DNA of 8,236 nt from Desulfobacterales bacterium (GCA_029932495.1 JAOZPY010000100.1:1-8236); one strand, 5' to 3'. Shown: positions 1-7,230, numbered from the stretch's first letter. Translations and numbers: made by a program. The notes: generated by a model not told the origin, from the letters alone.

Positions 1-907
1 GATTAAAGCGTCGTTCAAAGTCTTTGTGAATGTCCGCCGGAAAGCCGCCACCCACCAGCAAAAATCTCAGCCGATGGTTCTTGTCATAGGGCGATTCGGG
101 CTGTTTGAATATCCATGTAGGAATAATCGCCCAGGAGACGGTGGCCTGATACTGGTGAATCAGTTTCATGTAGCTCGATGGGCTGTATTTGCGCGTCAGA
201 ACCATCGAGCAGCCCGTTGTGATACACATGATCAGCTCCCACTGGGGATCCATGTAATAAAAGGGAGACACGCTCAAAAAAACATCGTCCGGCTGCATGT
301 TGCGCATCGAAGCGGTCAGCCCCGTTATGAGCCAGTATGCGTGGGGGAGCATGCATCCCTTGGGGAAACCGGTGGTCCCCGATGTGTACTGGATATTGAT
401 CAGGCTGTCGCTGTCAATATCCGGCATCTCAAAGCGGTCCGAGGCTTGTGCGGCAAGCTCGGACAAGGGTCGTGCGAAACCGTCGCGGCTGTCCCGGACC
501 CGAAATATTTTGGCAACCCCGGGGGTTTGGGCCTGCACCTGCCGGAACCTGGCAATAAATTCGTCATCGATCACCAGGGCCAGGGCATCGGAGTCGTTGA
601 GAACATATTCCAGGTCTTCGGCCTGGTAGCGATTGTTGATCGGCACCATCACCGCCCCGAGCTTGGCCAGCGCCAGCCAGATGATCGGAAACTCGGGGCA
701 GTTTGGCAGCATGACAGCCACATGCTGTCCCCGCTGGATTCCTTCCGCAGCCAGGGCGTTGGCATACTGGTTCACCCGCGCATTGAACTGTTTGAAGCTG
801 AAGCTGATGTCTTCATGGTCGAAATGAATCAGCATTTTGTCACCCAGACGTTCGGCCGCCTTTTCCAGCAGGATACCAAGATTTTTTTCAATTTCAGGAT
901 GGGTCAT
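1..907 (-). CDS. AMP-forming acyl-CoA ligase (CaiC-like), N-terminal part, cut by window edge
   Basis: The minus strand is open from an ATG at 907 to the window edge, giving 302 codons that begin MTHPEIEKNLGILLEKAAER. The adenylate-forming P-loop (A3 motif) YTSGTTGFPKG is at residues 174-184, preceded by the typical NCPEF and LGAVMVPIN segments; LLVGGFPADIHKDF near residue 285 is the usual turn before the A5 region. These enzymes activate a carboxylic acid with ATP to an acyl-AMP and then to a CoA thioester in the cytoplasm. The segment around SPFYYMDPQWE resembles crotonobetaine/carnitine-CoA ligase (CaiC) more than long-chain FadD, but the substrate cannot be fixed. GGAG lies 8 bases before the ATG. 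The C-terminal domain with its catalytic lysine is outside the window. The gene lies just after the terminator of an ABC importer operon in the same orientation. Family call is sure; substrate is not. Confidence 0.93.
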   Translation of the reverse strand, partial: MTHPEIEKNLGILLEKAAERLGDKMLIHFDHEDISFSFKQFNARVNQYANALAAEGIQRGQHVAVMLPNCPEFPIIWLALAKLGAVMVPINNRYQAEDLEYVLNDSDALALVIDDEFIARFRQVQAQTPGVAKIFRVRDSRDGFARPLSELAAQASDRFEMPDIDSDSLINIQYTSGTTGFPKGCMLPHAYWLITGLTASMRNMQPDDVFLSVSPFYYMDPQWELIMCITTGCSMVLTRKYSPSSYMKLIHQYQATVSWAIIPTWIFKQPESPYDKNHRLRFLLVGGGFPADIHKDFERRFN

Positions 908-933
908 GGTGCTTTCTCCAATAAAGCGATGCC

Positions 934-946
934 CCCGCAACGCGGG
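934..946 (-). other. Small hairpin in the leader of the acyl-CoA ligase gene
   Basis: A perfect 5-bp inverted repeat, CCCGC/GCGGG with a 3-base loop, lies about 26 bases before the ligase start codon. It is not followed by a T-run, so it is not a terminator. It may shape the 5' leader of the mRNA or be chance in GC-rich DNA. Confidence 0.3.
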
Positions 947-966
947 TTACACGGCCTGCCCGGGGG

Positions 967-983
967 TTCAATTCTGCATTGAA
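967..983. promoter_or_regulatory. Inverted repeat upstream of acyl-CoA ligase, possible operator
   Basis: TTCAAT and ATTGAA form a perfect 6-bp inverted repeat with a 5-base spacer, located between the importer terminator and the ligase start. The size and symmetry fit a binding site for a dimeric repressor. The half-site CATTGA resembles CATTAA in the inverted repeat ahead of the tetR-like gene, so the same regulator could act on both; this is inference. The minus-strand TTGAAC overlapping it could be a -35 hexamer, but no good -10 follows. Confidence 0.35.
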
Positions 984-997
984 AAGCAGCTTAATCT

Positions 998-1030
998 AAA
1001 AAAGACCCGGCCGTCTTCAGGCAGCCGGGC
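998..1030 (-). terminator. Rho-independent terminator of the ABC importer operon
   Basis: On the minus strand a 6-bp perfect GC stem (CCCGGC pairing with GCCGGG, extendable by a T-G wobble and a G-C pair) is followed two bases later by six T. It begins about 13 bases after the stop codon of the solute-binding protein gene, the position expected for the end of that transcript. It separates the importer genes from the acyl-CoA ligase. Confidence 0.85.
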
Positions 1031-1042
1031 CCTGTCCGCGAT

Positions 1043-2665
1043 CTATTCTATCCAGGCCTGGGCAGCATGCATAAATGCCCTGGGCGGCAGTGGTGAACGA
1101 CTCAGGCCGTGAACATTTTTCTTCTTCACGATAACCAGGCTGACCAGGTAAAGATCGGTCATCGGCTGGTCCCGAGCCCAGATCTCCTGCATCTTCTTGT
1201 ACTGCTCAAGGCGCTTGTTGTTATCCAGTTCCACCACGGCGGCCTTGTACAGCTTGTCGTATTCGGGGTTGCGGTAGAAATTGAAATACGGATATTTCGG
1301 GTACCAGGCCCCGCTGTAAACCCGCTTCAAGATGAACATCCCGTCGGAGCGCGATGAATAATCGAAGAAAAAAGCATCCCCGTGGGTCTTGTCCAGGGTG
1401 CGGTAAAACTTGCCGATCAGCGATCCGATCTCCTCGAATTTGACCTTGCAGTCAAATCCCACTTCGTGCAGAAACTGCTGGATGGCCATCATGATCTCCC
1501 CGCCCATCGTGTAACGGCCCGGAGGCGGCGAATAGAGGGTAAACTGCAGTTTCTTGCCGTCCTTCTCGCGGATTCCGTCGCCATCTGTATCCACCCAGCC
1601 GGCGTCTTCGAGGATTTTTTTGGCCTTATCAGGGTTATATTCCGGTTTTTCACACGCATAATACCCCCACGAATAGGGGGAAACAGGAGAATCGGCCACC
1701 TGGCCGACCCCCTGAAGAATATCGCGCACGATGCTTTGCTTATCGATGGCCAGGTTCATCGCCTGGCGGACAGCGACTTGCTGGGTGGGTCCGACGCCGC
1801 AATCCAGAAAAAGACGCAGGGTGACCGCAGTGGGATAGGTGATCACGTCAAAACCGCTTTTCTTCAACCGGGCATGGTCCTGGACGGGCACCCCCCAGAT
1901 GGCATCCAGCTCCCCGGTCTGAAGCATGCTCACCCGCGCACTGTTGTCCGGTACCGAACGAAAGACGATACCATCCAAGTGCGGCCGGCCGGCCCAGTAA
2001 GCCTGATTGGCCTCCAGCTCGATTTTTTCCCCCGATACCCACTGTTTGACCTTGAAAGGACCGGTCCCCACGGGGTGCCGGGCAATCTTGTCACCATATT
2101 TTTTCAGCGCCGCCGGGCTGATCATGCTGACGTTATATTCGCCGATGTAATTGAGAAACAGCGCCGCCGGGATTTTCAGGTAGACTTTGACGGTATGCGC
2201 ATCAATCACCTCGGTTCGTTCGACAATCGGCCTCAAGTCCCGTCCGTAGGTTGCCTTGGGCTTGGCAGCCGTCAACCGATCGAGGTTAATTTTGACCGCC
2301 TGGGCGTTGAACGCCGTGCCGTCATGAAAGCGCACACCCTGGCGCAAATAAAAGGTCCAGATTTTTCCATCGGCCGATCGCTCCCATTTGAGTGCCAGTG
2401 CCGGTTGCACTTTCACCTGATGGCTGGTGTTATCGTAAACCCAGTTGATCAGCTGGTTGAAGACATGGCTACCGATGCACTGGTCGCCGTTGTTTATGGT
2501 GTTGTGCGGATCTCCCGCCTTTTGCGGCACGAATGGAACACCGATTTTGAGAATTCCCCCCTGTTTTGCCGCCAGGGTCGCGGCCGGAAATCCGGTTTGG
2601 ATCATCAACGCCGCTACCAGGCAGCCTGCAATCAGCACTAATTTCATGGACGATTTGAAAACCAT
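1043..2665 (-). CDS. ABC transporter substrate-binding protein, family 5 (DppA/OppA type)
   Basis: This 540-residue periplasmic protein captures the solute and delivers it to the importer encoded just upstream. The family-5 signature is clear: LKWERSADGKIWTFYLRQGV with FHDGTAFNAQAV at about 92-124, HPVGTGPFKVKQW at 197-209, LQTGELDAIWGVP at 248-260 and VRQAMNLAIDKQSIV at 299-313. A DxDxDG acidic loop (residues 359-364), resembling a calcium loop, is common in this family. The N-terminus is a signal peptide with KSSMK, a hydrophobic stretch and small residues near 28-33; cleavage is probably around residue 32. An IAGC tetrapeptide at 12-15 could instead be read as a lipobox, but the hydrophobic run continues past it. 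The start is chosen because AAGGAGGA ends 6-7 bases before the ATG. The gene is the last of its operon, which is unusual, and is followed by a terminator. Ligand specificity (peptide, glutathione, other) cannot be read from the sequence. Confidence 0.95.
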   Translation of the reverse strand: MVFKSSMKLVLIAGCLVAALMIQTGFPAATLAAKQGGILKIGVPFVPQKAGDPHNTINNGDQCIGSHVFNQLINWVYDNTSHQVKVQPALALKWERSADGKIWTFYLRQGVRFHDGTAFNAQAVKINLDRLTAAKPKATYGRDLRPIVERTEVIDAHTVKVYLKIPAALFLNYIGEYNVSMISPAALKKYGDKIARHPVGTGPFKVKQWVSGEKIELEANQAYWAGRPHLDGIVFRSVPDNSARVSMLQTGELDAIWGVPVQDHARLKKSGFDVITYPTAVTLRLFLDCGVGPTQQVAVRQAMNLAIDKQSIVRDILQGVGQVADSPVSPYSWGYYACEKPEYNPDKAKKILEDAGWVDTDGDGIREKDGKKLQFTLYSPPPGRYTMGGEIMMAIQQFLHEVGFDCKVKFEEIGSLIGKFYRTLDKTHGDAFFFDYSSRSDGMFILKRVYSGAWYPKYPYFNFYRNPEYDKLYKAAVVELDNNKRLEQYKKMQEIWARDQPMTDLYLVSLVIVKKKNVHGLSRSPLPPRAFMHAAQAWIE

Positions 2666-2671
2666 TGTTCT

Positions 2672-2679
2672 TCCTCCTT
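2672..2679 (-). promoter_or_regulatory. Strong Shine-Dalgarno of the binding-protein gene
   Basis: The minus strand reads AAGGAGGA, near-perfect complementarity to the 16S rRNA 3' end, with AGGAGG ending 7 bases before the ATG at 2665. It fixes that start over the alternative Met at residue 7 and is stronger than the sites before the permease and ATPase genes, in line with the need for excess binding protein. Confidence 0.8.
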
Positions 2680-2697
2680 GCTTATGGGGTTGTCGGA

Positions 2698-2726
2698 ATT
2701 ACCGTGCGCTTCAGCACGGGGTTCAA
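2698..2726 (-). promoter_or_regulatory. Weak candidate promoter for the binding-protein gene
   Basis: On the minus strand TTGAAC (2726-2721) is followed, after exactly 17 bases, by GGTAAT (2703-2698), which matches four of six bases of the sigma-70 -10 box. The hairpin at 2702-2719 occupies the spacer. It could give the binding protein an extra transcript, but the match is modest and may be chance. Confidence 0.25.
2702..2719 (-). other. Intercistronic hairpin between ATPase F and binding-protein genes
   Basis: CCGTGC and GCACGG form a perfect 6-bp stem with a 6-base loop in the 100-base gap between the dppF-like stop and the binding-protein start. No T-run follows on the minus strand, so it is unlikely to be a full terminator. 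Such hairpins often stabilise or process polycistronic mRNA next to binding-protein genes; that role here is inference. Confidence 0.5.
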
Positions 2727-2765
2727 GACTGCGACGATTATCGGCAAACTGTTTAAAACACCCAC

Positions 2766-3728
2766 TTAAATAAGATGACAGGCCACAAAATGACCGTCTT
2801 CCACCTGCCTGAAGGGCGGCGGGTCATGGTCGCAGCCCTCGGTTCTCATAAAGCATCGCGGATGAAAGCGACATCCCGGCGGCGGATTTTCGGGACTGGG
2901 AATCTCGCCTTGCAGAATAATTCTCCCATCGGCCCGGTCCTTGCCGACTTCGGCAATGGCAGAAAGCAAAGACCGTGTATACGGGTGCAGGGGACGGTTG
3001 AAAAGGCTGTCGCGATCGGCCATTTCGACAATCTGCCCGGCATACATGACGGCAATCCGGTCACAGATGTGATCGATCACACTCAGATCATGGGAAATAA
3101 ACAGGCTGGTCAAATTAAAATCCTTCTGCAGTTCTTTGAGAAGGTTTAAAATCTGGGCCTGCACGGAAACATCCAGGGCCGAGGTGGGTTCGTCCAGAAC
3201 CACGAAGCTGGGATTGACCGCCAGGGCCCTGGCAATTCCCACCCGCTGCTGCTGCCCGCCGGACAGCTCGTGGGGGTAACGGTTGTAGTGCTGCTCTGAA
3301 AGGCCCACCCGGCGGATGAGTTCCATGACATGATCATTGATGCCGGCGCCTGGATGGATGCGGTTGACCACCATGGCGCGTTTGATAATGGACCCAATGC
3401 GCATCCGGGGATGCAGCGAAGCATTGGGATCCTGAAAAATGATCTGCATCTCGCGGCGTAATTTGCGGGTGGCGTTTTTATCCCACCGGCTGATATCCTG
3501 GCCCTTGAAAAGAATTGTGCCGGCTGTGGGTTCCAGAAGCTTCAGGATGGTTCGGCCGACCGTAGACTTGCCGCTTCCGCTTTCACCGACCAGGCCGAAC
3601 GTCTGGGATTTGCCGATGGCAAAACTCACATCATCCACCGCCTGGATGGCCCCAACGACTCTTTTCAAAACGCCCCGGTGAATGGGAAAATACTTTTTCA
3701 GATTTTTTATGCGGATGATTTCCTGCAT
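2766..3728 (-). CDS. dppF: Dipeptide/oligopeptide ABC transporter ATP-binding protein, DppF type
   Basis: This cytoplasmic ATPase of 320 residues powers the importer together with the DppD-type subunit next to it. All nucleotide-binding motifs are intact: Walker A GESGSGKST at 48-56, Q-loop Gln99, signature LSGGQ at 155-159, Walker B FVVLDEP at 175-181 with catalytic Glu180, and switch His213. The C-terminal oligopeptide-transporter extension has NPPPGCRFHPRC and four cysteines at 286, 292, 299 and 317. That spacing is typical of Dpp/Opp ATPases, where an iron-sulfur cluster has been described. The N-terminal HRGVLKRVVGAIQAVDDVSF is characteristic of the F rather than the D subunit. The start lies 3 bases after the upstream stop, with AGGA overlapping that stop, so translation is probably coupled. 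Family is certain; the transported solute is unknown. Confidence 0.95.
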   Translation of the reverse strand: MQEIIRIKNLKKYFPIHRGVLKRVVGAIQAVDDVSFAIGKSQTFGLVGESGSGKSTVGRTILKLLEPTAGTILFKGQDISRWDKNATRKLRREMQIIFQDPNASLHPRMRIGSIIKRAMVVNRIHPGAGINDHVMELIRRVGLSEQHYNRYPHELSGGQQQRVGIARALAVNPSFVVLDEPTSALDVSVQAQILNLLKELQKDFNLTSLFISHDLSVIDHICDRIAVMYAGQIVEMADRDSLFNRPLHPYTRSLLSAIAEVGKDRADGRIILQGEIPSPENPPPGCRFHPRCFMRTEGCDHDPPPFRQVEDGHFVACHLI

Positions 3729-3731
3729 GAT

Positions 3732-4703
3732 CTATCCTGTCACCTTAAAGCAGGCCACCCGGTGCCCGGAGCTGATCTCTTCGAGCACCGGCTTTTCCAC
3801 CCGGCAGCGTTGCATGACATCCGGGCAGCGCGGATGAAAACGGCACCCGGACGGCGGGTTCAGCAAGTTCGGAACGCTGCCGCTGATCACGCTCAACATG
3901 GCTTTGCGTTCCCCGATGCGCGGAATTGACGCCAGCAGTCCGCGGGAGTAAGGATGTTGGTGGTGCTTGAAAAAAATATCGACGCTGGCGGTCTCCACCA
4001 CGCATCCGGCATACATGATGGCCACCGAATCGCTCATCTCGTAAACAATGCCCAGGTCGTGGGAAATCAACAGCATGGACATGTTGTTCTTGCAAATCAA
4101 ATCGGACATCTGATTCAAGATCTGGGCCTGGATGGTCACATCCAGGGCCGTGGTGGGTTCATCGGCGATCAAAAGTGTCGGATTGCAGGCCAGGCCCATG
4201 GCAATCATCACCCGCTGGCGCATGCCGCCCGAAAATTGGTGCGGATAATCCTTCAACCGCTTGACTGCCTTGGGAATTCCCACACTTTCCATGATCTCGG
4301 CAGCTTTGTCCAGAGCCTCCCGGGGCCGAACATCCTGATGCAGGGATATGGCTTCTGCCACCTGCTCACCCACCGTGTGGGCCGGATTCAGGGAAGTGAA
4401 GGGATCCTGAAAAATCATGGCGATTTGGCCTCCCCGGATCTTGCGCAATTCGTCGACAGAGGCTTTCAAAAGATCCCGGCCTTCAAACAGGATTTCCCCC
4501 TCCCGGATCCAGGCCGAACGCGGCGGCAGCAACCGCAGGATGGCATTGGCCGTAACGGATTTTCCACAACCCGTTTCTCCCACCAGCCCCAGGGTCTTGC
4601 CTTTCTCAAGCTCAAGGCTGACGCCGTCCAGGGCGCGGATGAGCCCTTCTTCGGTAAGAAACTGGACCACGAGGTTATCGATTTTCAGCAGTATCTCGCC
4701 CAT
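3732..4703 (-). CDS. dppD: Dipeptide/oligopeptide ABC transporter ATP-binding protein, DppD type
   Basis: The second ATPase of the importer has 323 residues. Walker A is GETGCGKSV at 42-50 (the final Val is usual in D subunits), Q-loop Gln99, signature FSGGM at 157-161 followed by RQR, Walker B LLIADEP at 177-183 with catalytic Glu182, and switch His215. The C-terminal extension NPPSGCRFHPRC carries cysteines at 287, 293, 300 and 318, with the same 6-7-18 spacing as in the partner subunit, suggesting each ATPase holds its own iron-sulfur cluster. It starts 21 bases after the permease C stop, with AGGGGTGA as ribosome-binding site, and ends 3 bases before the next ATPase start. It works as a heterodimer with the DppF-type protein at the inner face of the cytoplasmic membrane. 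Confidence 0.95.
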   Translation of the reverse strand: MGEILLKIDNLVVQFLTEEGLIRALDGVSLELEKGKTLGLVGETGCGKSVTANAILRLLPPRSAWIREGEILFEGRDLLKASVDELRKIRGGQIAMIFQDPFTSLNPAHTVGEQVAEAISLHQDVRPREALDKAAEIMESVGIPKAVKRLKDYPHQFSGGMRQRVMIAMGLACNPTLLIADEPTTALDVTIQAQILNQMSDLICKNNMSMLLISHDLGIVYEMSDSVAIMYAGCVVETASVDIFFKHHQHPYSRGLLASIPRIGERKAMLSVISGSVPNLLNPPSGCRFHPRCPDVMQRCRVEKPVLEEISSGHRVACFKVTG

Positions 4704-4724
4704 CTTAAATCACCCCTTTAACCG

Positions 4725-5585
4725 TTACCGTTTCATCCGGGGGTCCAATGCATCGCGCAGGCCGTCGCCCAGCAGGTTGAATGCCAGCACGAGAATCATA
4801 ATGGCCAGGCCCGGAAAAATCGAAATCAGGGGGGCCGTCTGCAAATAGGCGCGTCCCTCGTTGAGCATGGCGCCCCATTCCGGGGATGGGGGCTGAACAC
4901 CAAGCCCCAAAAAGCTCAAACCGGCTGCAATCAGGACGACCACGGCCAATCTCAGGCTGAAAAGCACCATCAGGGGTGCCAGACAGTTGGGCAGAATATA
5001 GCGCAGCATGATCGAAATATTGTTTTCACCGGTTGCCCGGGCGGCCATCACGTAATCTTTTTGCTTTTCAGACAGAACAACGCTGCGGGTCATGCGGATA
5101 AACTGTGGAATCGAAGAAAATCCGGCTGCCACGACCACCCCGATCACAGAAGGGCCCAGGATCGCCACCACGGCCAGAGCCAGCAGGATGCCTGGAAACG
5201 CCAGAAGGATATCGGTGACATACAAAATGGCCAGATCAATCTTGTTGCCATAGTAGCCGCCGATCAGTCCGATGATCGTCCCGATCGCAAAGCCGATCAG
5301 CACCGCGCTGAAAGCGATTTTGAGGGTGATGCCGGCCCCGCAGATGATCCGTGAGAGAATATCACGGCCCAACTGGTCCGTGCCGAACCAGTGTTGCGCG
5401 CTGATGGATTTGCGCAGCATCCGAAAGTCCTGCTTGAGGGGGTCATGGGGAGCCACGTAAGGTGCGAAGATGGCCACCAGGATGATAAAAGCGATGATGA
5501 TCAGGCCCACAACGGCCATCTTATTGCGTCTCAAGCGGCGCCAGGTGAGGGTTAACTGGCTGGTGGTATTTTCTTTTTTACTCAT
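4725..5585 (-). CDS. dppC: Dipeptide/oligopeptide ABC transporter permease, DppC type
   Basis: An inner-membrane permease of 286 residues, one half of the importer channel. After a basic N-terminus (WRRLRRNKM) comes a first helix at about 24-42, then the periplasmic motif HWFGTDQLGRDILSR at 65-79 that marks DppC/OppC proteins. Further helices lie near 83-110, 118-145, 148-165, 205-228 and 252-273. The EAA loop that docks on the ATPase is DYVMAARATGENNISIMLRYILPN at 177-200. The frame is open to an ATG at 5627, but that start would overlap permease B by 50 bases and adds a non-conserved leader. The ATG at 5585 has AGGA 6 bases ahead and overlaps the permease B stop by 8 bases, a normal coupled arrangement, so it is preferred. 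Confidence 0.94.
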   Translation of the reverse strand: MSKKENTTSQLTLTWRRLRRNKMAVVGLIIIAFIILVAIFAPYVAPHDPLKQDFRMLRKSISAQHWFGTDQLGRDILSRIICGAGITLKIAFSAVLIGFAIGTIIGLIGGYYGNKIDLAILYVTDILLAFPGILLALAVVAILGPSVIGVVVAAGFSSIPQFIRMTRSVVLSEKQKDYVMAARATGENNISIMLRYILPNCLAPLMVLFSLRLAVVVLIAAGLSFLGLGVQPPSPEWGAMLNEGRAYLQTAPLISIFPGLAIMILVLAFNLLGDGLRDALDPRMKR

Positions 5586-6498
5586 ATGAAATCCTGGGAT
5601 CCAGATAGGCATACAGGATATCGACAATGAGATTAACGATAACGAAGCTGAAAGCGAAAATCATGATGCCGCCCTGCACGACGGGATAATCCCGGTTGAA
5701 AATCGCATCCACCAGAAGCCGCCCCAGACCCGGCCAGGTGAATATCGTCTCCACCAGCACCGCCCCGCCCATGAGATAGCCGAACTGCAGACCGACGACC
5801 GTCAGCGTTGGAATCAGCGCATTGCGCAAGGCGTGCTTGTAAATCACCTTCGATTCTTTCTGACCTTTGGCCCGGGCCGTTCGAATATAATCCTGCCGGA
5901 ACACCTCCAGCAGGCTCGAACGCGCCATGCGCGCAGTCATGGCCGCCGCCGGGGCGGCCAGGGTGACAGCCGGCAACACCAGGCTGGCAAAACCCGTAGC
6001 CCCGCCGGCTGGAAACCATCCCAGGTTAACGGAAAAAACCAGAATGATCAGCAGGCCCGACCAGAACGTGGGGGTTGAAATACCGAGCAGCACACCGGCC
6101 ATAACTATATAATCCACCTTCGTATTCTGCCGCATGGCCGCAATGCAGCCAACGATCAGCCCGATGATGGTCGCCAGGAGGATGCTGGTCACGGTCAAGC
6201 GCAGGGTATTGAGAAACCGGGGCCAGATCTCGGCAACCACATCATTGCGGGTTCGGATGGATTCCCCCAGATCCCCCTTAAGGGTATTTTTCAAAAAAAC
6301 GGCATATTGAACCAGTACGGGCTTGTCGAGCCCCAGCTTCTGGCGCAGGGCGTCCAGTTGCTCGGGTTCGGCTTCAAGGCCCAGGATGATCTGCGCCGGG
6401 TCCCCCGGCACGAGCTGAAGAATCATAAAAGATACCAGGGTGATGCCAAGCAGTATGGGAATCACCATCAAAAGCCGTCTGATCACATAGCTGATCAT
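5578..6498 (-). CDS. dppB: Dipeptide/oligopeptide ABC transporter permease, DppB/GsiC type
   Basis: The other channel-forming permease, 306 residues from the chosen start, the usual length for GsiC-like members. It opens with MISYVIRRLLMVIP and a first helix ending at LVPGDPA (29-35), the family hallmark. Helices follow near 98-121, 130-157, 172-190, 228-250 and 276-298. The EAA loop DYIRTARAKGQKESKVIYKHALRNALIP is at 203-230, and TWPGLGRLL at 254-262 is conserved. An upstream in-frame ATG at 6549 gives 323 residues but has no ribosome-binding site and an unconserved polar leader. The ATG at 6498 has AGGAG 9 bases ahead. The gene lies 67 bases after the tetR-like stop and overlaps the next permease by 8 bases. 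Confidence 0.94.
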   Translation of the reverse strand: MISYVIRRLLMVIPILLGITLVSFMILQLVPGDPAQIILGLEAEPEQLDALRQKLGLDKPVLVQYAVFLKNTLKGDLGESIRTRNDVVAEIWPRFLNTLRLTVTSILLATIIGLIVGCIAAMRQNTKVDYIVMAGVLLGISTPTFWSGLLIILVFSVNLGWFPAGGATGFASLVLPAVTLAAPAAAMTARMARSSLLEVFRQDYIRTARAKGQKESKVIYKHALRNALIPTLTVVGLQFGYLMGGAVLVETIFTWPGLGRLLVDAIFNRDYPVVQGGIMIFAFSFVIVNLIVDILYAYLDPRISYE

Positions 6499-6523
6499 GG
6501 ATGCTGTCTCCTGGCGGAAGATC

Positions 6524-6547
6524 AATCCCGAATCCCGGGAAAATCCC
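6524..6547. repeat. Short AATCCC repeats and inverted repeats between tetR-like and dppB-like genes
   Basis: AATCCC occurs three times (6524, 6531, 6542). The same stretch holds the 8-bp palindrome TCCCGGGA (6533-6540) and GGGA/TCCC around an AAA loop (6537-6547). It lies in the 67-base gap between the tetR-like and permease genes. It could be a protein site or an mRNA structure that tunes expression between regulator and transporter, or simple chance. Confidence 0.25.
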
Positions 6548-6565
6548 ATTGGTCACTGATATTTT

Positions 6566-7210
6566 TCAGGCCAACGGCCGTCTGCGCCGACCCAAACTTC
6601 CGGTTTCAAACAGCTGGCCGGCGCCCAAAACCTCTAAAAATGTCTTCTTGTAAAATGCAGCCACTTTTTCTAGCTGCATATTTTCTCCCATGGTGATGCG
6701 AAAGTAGCCAAAGCCCTCGATCAGGCTGAGCAGAATCGCTGAAACCTCCTGCTTGTTTTCAACCTTGACCAGGCCCTTTTCCTCCCAGTATGCAAGCCGC
6801 TCCACGATGCGTTCCAGAAATTTTTGATACATGTTCTGAATACGCCTTTTGACCCTTTCATTTCTAAACCCCAGGGCATAGCAGGACCAGAAAACACTCT
6901 GCCGTCCGGGAGGATTTTCAAAAATCTGGAAATAATACTGCGCCAGGTATTTGAAATTTTGCCGGGGATCATCATATTTTTCAAAAACCGAATCATAGAA
7001 GGTCTCGGCCCTTTCGAGCATGTAATCGACCAGGGCCAGGATCAGGCCTTCCTTGTTTTTGAAATAGTGCATGACAATGCCGGGATTGGCGTTCATCCGC
7101 CTGGCAATTTTATTGATGGAGGTTCCGGCCAGGCCCTTTTCGGCGATAAGGTGGTAGGTATGCCTGAGAATATCGGGCTTGCGGATATGTGCGATGCTGT
7201 TGCGTCCCAT
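6566..7210 (-). CDS. TetR-family transcriptional regulator with BetI-like C-terminal domain
   Basis: A 214-residue dimeric DNA-binding repressor. Residues 12-56 form the TetR N-terminal domain: ILRHTYHLIAEKGLAGTSI leads into the helix-turn-helix at about 30-50 (INKIARRMNANPGIVMHYF) and then KNKEGLILALVDYMLE. The ligand-binding part (about 70-200), with ILLSLIEGFGYFRI, resembles the BetI-type C-terminal domain. The C-terminus ends in a basic run, LGRRRRPLA. It is the first gene of the importer cluster, in the same direction, with a TTGACA-type promoter and an inverted repeat directly upstream, so autoregulation and control of the transporter are likely. The ribosome-binding site is weak (AGCAGG). 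The inducer is unknown, perhaps the transported solute or its CoA ester; that is inference. Confidence 0.92.
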   Translation of the reverse strand: MGRNSIAHIRKPDILRHTYHLIAEKGLAGTSINKIARRMNANPGIVMHYFKNKEGLILALVDYMLERAETFYDSVFEKYDDPRQNFKYLAQYYFQIFENPPGRQSVFWSCYALGFRNERVKRRIQNMYQKFLERIVERLAYWEEKGLVKVENKQEVSAILLSLIEGFGYFRITMGENMQLEKVAAFYKKTFLEVLGAGQLFETGSLGRRRRPLA

Positions 7211-7230
7211 AAAAGCCTGCTTAATTTTTT

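Noticed and set aside
26..982. Long plus-strand open frame (318 codons) at the left edge
   Set aside because: It is antisense to the acyl-CoA ligase, whose minus-strand frame has clear family motifs and a ribosome-binding site. The plus-strand product shows no recognisable domain.
1382..2641. Plus-strand open frame of 419 codons
   Set aside because: It mirrors the binding-protein gene. Strong third-position G/C bias keeps antisense frames open; no motifs or ribosome-binding site.
2702..2719. Hairpin read as a terminator after the DppF-type gene
   Set aside because: No T-run follows on the minus strand, and the stem is only 6 bp.
3954..4721. Plus-strand open frame of 255 codons
   Set aside because: Antisense to the DppD-type ATPase gene with all its motifs intact.
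5586..5627. Upstream start for permease C giving 300 residues
   Set aside because: It lies deep inside permease B and adds an unconserved leader; the ATG at 5585 has a ribosome-binding site and an ordinary 8-base overlap.
6524..6547. AATCCC repeats as a CRISPR or mobile-element remnant
   Set aside because: Units are only 6 bases, three copies, with irregular spacing.
6499..6549. Upstream start for permease B giving 323 residues
   Set aside because: No ribosome-binding site; the ATG at 6498 has AGGAG at good spacing and gives the usual family N-terminus.
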